Part shown: piece by piece, positions 6,459 to 7,236 of the stretch | How positions within the stretch are numbered: position 1 is the stretch's first letter | Layout: every line of letters starts with the position of its first letter | Source: Acidobacteriota bacterium | GTDB taxonomy: Bacteria > Acidobacteriota > UBA6911 > RPQK01 > DATIPO01 | DNA length: 7,236 nucleotides | Reading direction: 5' to 3' | Assembly (NCBI GenBank): GCA_028277865.1 | Contig: JANQFM010000533.1 | Coordinates: forward strand, 1 to 7,236 | Translations under genes and position numbers: made by a program | Notes under the pieces: model-generated | The model's database searches: none | What the model saw: only the letters and a program-made list of their open reading frames with translations | Told to the model about the DNA's origin: nothing

Positions 6459-6555
6459 GGCAACTGGTCAGCCCTATCCGTTGGCGGGACTCCCCGATCG
6501 GGACTTAGGCCTCAGCTTTGCGCCCCGGACTTTCGCTCCGGGTGGCCTTTTCGCT
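6454..6555 (-). promoter_or_regulatory. GEMM-I-like cyclic-di-GMP (or cGAMP) riboswitch aptamer
   Basis: Read on the minus strand, the elements of the GEMM-I (c-di-GMP-I) aptamer occur in order. AGGCCACCC lies near 6540-6548. A hairpin CCCGGA/TCCGGG (6537-6542 and 6524-6529) is capped by C-GAAA-G, a GNRA tetraloop, with one bulged base. It is followed at once by GCGCAAAGC (6515-6523; family consensus close to GACGCAAAGC). GGCCTAAG (6504-6511) resembles the 5' half of a tetraloop receptor. After a variable arm come GGATAGGGC and finally GTTGCCG (6458-6464), which can pair with the GGC near the 5' end. Total length of about 100 nt suits the class. It sits 31 bases before the protease start codon. 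Whether it binds c-di-GMP or 3',3'-cGAMP depends on a specificity base that I cannot assign securely by eye. Confidence 0.75.
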
Positions 6556-6850
6556 GCGTCGCAAGAAATCGGAGCGGGAACAAACCGACTATCCGGCCCA
6601 TCCCGCTGCTGGCGTATTTCGCCAGATCAGTTCATCAGTGCAGCACAAGGGTAGAAGAGGACCGGCAACTGAGAAGTGACAGGGATCACAATGGTCTCGA
6701 AGAGCAGCTTTCAAAGTCGCTAAGAACGCGAAGTGACGGACTGAAGAACAGATTTGATCGAACGAAGTGAGGACGAGGGTCGTCTTAACAGGCGCAGCCT
6801 TGGAGTCACAGCCAGCGGAGTTTGGATGGGGAAGATCGACTGGAGCCGCT
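6556..6850. other. Gene-free part of the divergent intergenic region
   Basis: No convincing gene is seen between the riboswitch and the SnoaL-like gene. The stretch must hold promoters for both directions, but I find no good -35/-10 pair on either strand. It contains a 6-bp inverted repeat, CTGGCG-TATTT-CGCCAG (6609-6625), and three copies of GAAGTGA (6673, 6730, 6764) with irregular spacing of 57 and 34 bases. The open frames crossing it show no recognisable protein features. Confidence 0.5.
6609..6625. repeat. Inverted repeat CTGGCG-N5-CGCCAG, possible operator
   Basis: This is a perfect 6-bp palindrome with a five-base A/T spacer, 54 bases upstream of the riboswitch's 5' edge on the minus strand. 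No T-run follows on either strand, so a terminator is unlikely. It is suitably placed for a dimeric regulator of the protease operon, but nothing identifies one. Confidence 0.3.
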
Positions 6851-7236
6851 ATGAGCCTTCACGACGAAATGCAAATCCGCCGCCTCGCCACCAAGCAGAT
6901 CAAGGCCTATCTGGGAGGGGATGCCCAGGGCTACCTGTCGGCCATTGCCGAGGACCGGGTCGTCATGAGTCCCGGAGAGCCGGCCCGATTGGGCAAGCGG
7001 GACCAGGAAGAGCTGCAGGCCTTCATGTCGCGCGTGAATCAGACCGCCGAAGTCTCAATCGAAGAAATCGTAGCCGACAACGGATGGGCCTTCGAGTGGG
7101 GAACCGGGCGGGGAACACTGACTCCCAATAACGCTCCGCCGGGTATCGATCCGACTCTGTCCTATACCTACAAGTACCTCAGAATCTGGAGGAAGGGTTG
7201 TCAAGGCTGGAAAGTCGTCCGCATGATCTGGAACCT
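6851..7236 (+). CDS. SnoaL-like / DUF4440 (NTF2-fold) protein, 3' end beyond the window
   Basis: An open frame of 128 complete codons starts at ATG 6851, with GGAG (6842-6845) five bases upstream, and is still open at the window edge. The N-terminal helix (QIRRLATKQIKAYLGGDAQGY), the AEDRVVMSPGEPARLGKRD strand-turn region and the later WxxEWGTGRGTL and YKYLRIWRKGCQGWKVV strands fit the NTF2-like cone fold of the SnoaL/DUF4440 family. The pattern 'GDAxGYLSAIAEDRVVMxPGEPxxxGK' is typical. Family members are small cytoplasmic or exported proteins, some enzymes and many of unknown role; no active-site assignment is possible. No signal peptide is seen. It is divergent from the protease operon, and no functional link is evident. 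Confidence 0.75.
   Translation, partial: MSLHDEMQIRRLATKQIKAYLGGDAQGYLSAIAEDRVVMSPGEPARLGKRDQEELQAFMSRVNQTAEVSIEEIVADNGWAFEWGTGRGTLTPNNAPPGIDPTLSYTYKYLRIWRKGCQGWKVVRMIWN

Noticed and set aside
6523..6551. Plus-strand hairpin CCCGGA/TCCGGG followed by CCTTTT as an intrinsic terminator
   Set aside because: No plus-strand gene ends near it, and the same hairpin is the GAAA-capped stem of the minus-strand riboswitch.
6228..6770. 180-codon plus-strand open frame across the protease N-terminus and intergenic region
   Set aside because: It overlaps the signal peptide and riboswitch on the opposite strand and has no recognisable protein features.
6754..7131. 125-codon plus-strand frame overlapping the SnoaL-like gene
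   Set aside because: The frame starting at 6851 encodes a recognisable NTF2-fold pattern with a good Shine-Dalgarno; this one does not.

Overview
This window is moderately GC-rich bacterial DNA (roughly 55-60% G+C by eye). The S9-peptidase C-terminus, the secreted subtilase with a Trp-Ser-Asp repeat tail and the membrane-anchored GGDEF-EAL protein together suggest an Acidobacteriota-like soil or environmental organism. That assignment is inference from protein style; no marker gene is present.

Layout: bases 1-155 are the last 50 codons of a prolyl-oligopeptidase-like (S9) serine peptidase on the plus strand. A 127-base gap with several inverted repeats leads to a plus-strand AAA_14/DUF4143 ATPase (283-1587). 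From 1635 to 6423 three genes lie on the minus strand, transcribed right to left: a secreted S8 (subtilisin-like) protease, a small multi-pass membrane protein, and a membrane-anchored GGDEF-EAL cyclic-di-GMP enzyme. Spacings of 49 and 51 bases and no visible terminator between them suggest one operon. After a 427-base divergent intergenic region, the start of a plus-strand SnoaL-like/DUF4440 gene (6851 onward) runs off the window.

The most notable feature is in the intergenic region. On the minus strand at about 6454-6555, directly ahead of the protease, the sequence matches the GEMM-I class of cyclic-dinucleotide riboswitch: a GAAA-capped hairpin, then GCGCAAAGC, GGCCTAAG and a closing GTTGCCG segment in the expected order and spacing. 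The operon it leads also encodes an apparently intact GGDEF-EAL enzyme with canonical guanine-binding residues. The simplest reading is a closed loop: a cyclic dinucleotide controls the leader of an mRNA that encodes a secreted protease, a membrane sensor-like protein and an enzyme that makes and/or degrades the same signal.

Two further oddities are in the operon. The small membrane protein is a standalone paralogue of the N-terminal membrane domain of the GGDEF-EAL protein. The two genes share a reading frame and are separated by one amber codon followed by 17 open codons. The protease ends in a hexapeptide array (GFFWSD, five perfect tandem copies plus degenerate ones) whose DNA units differ only at third codon positions, so the peptide is under selection.
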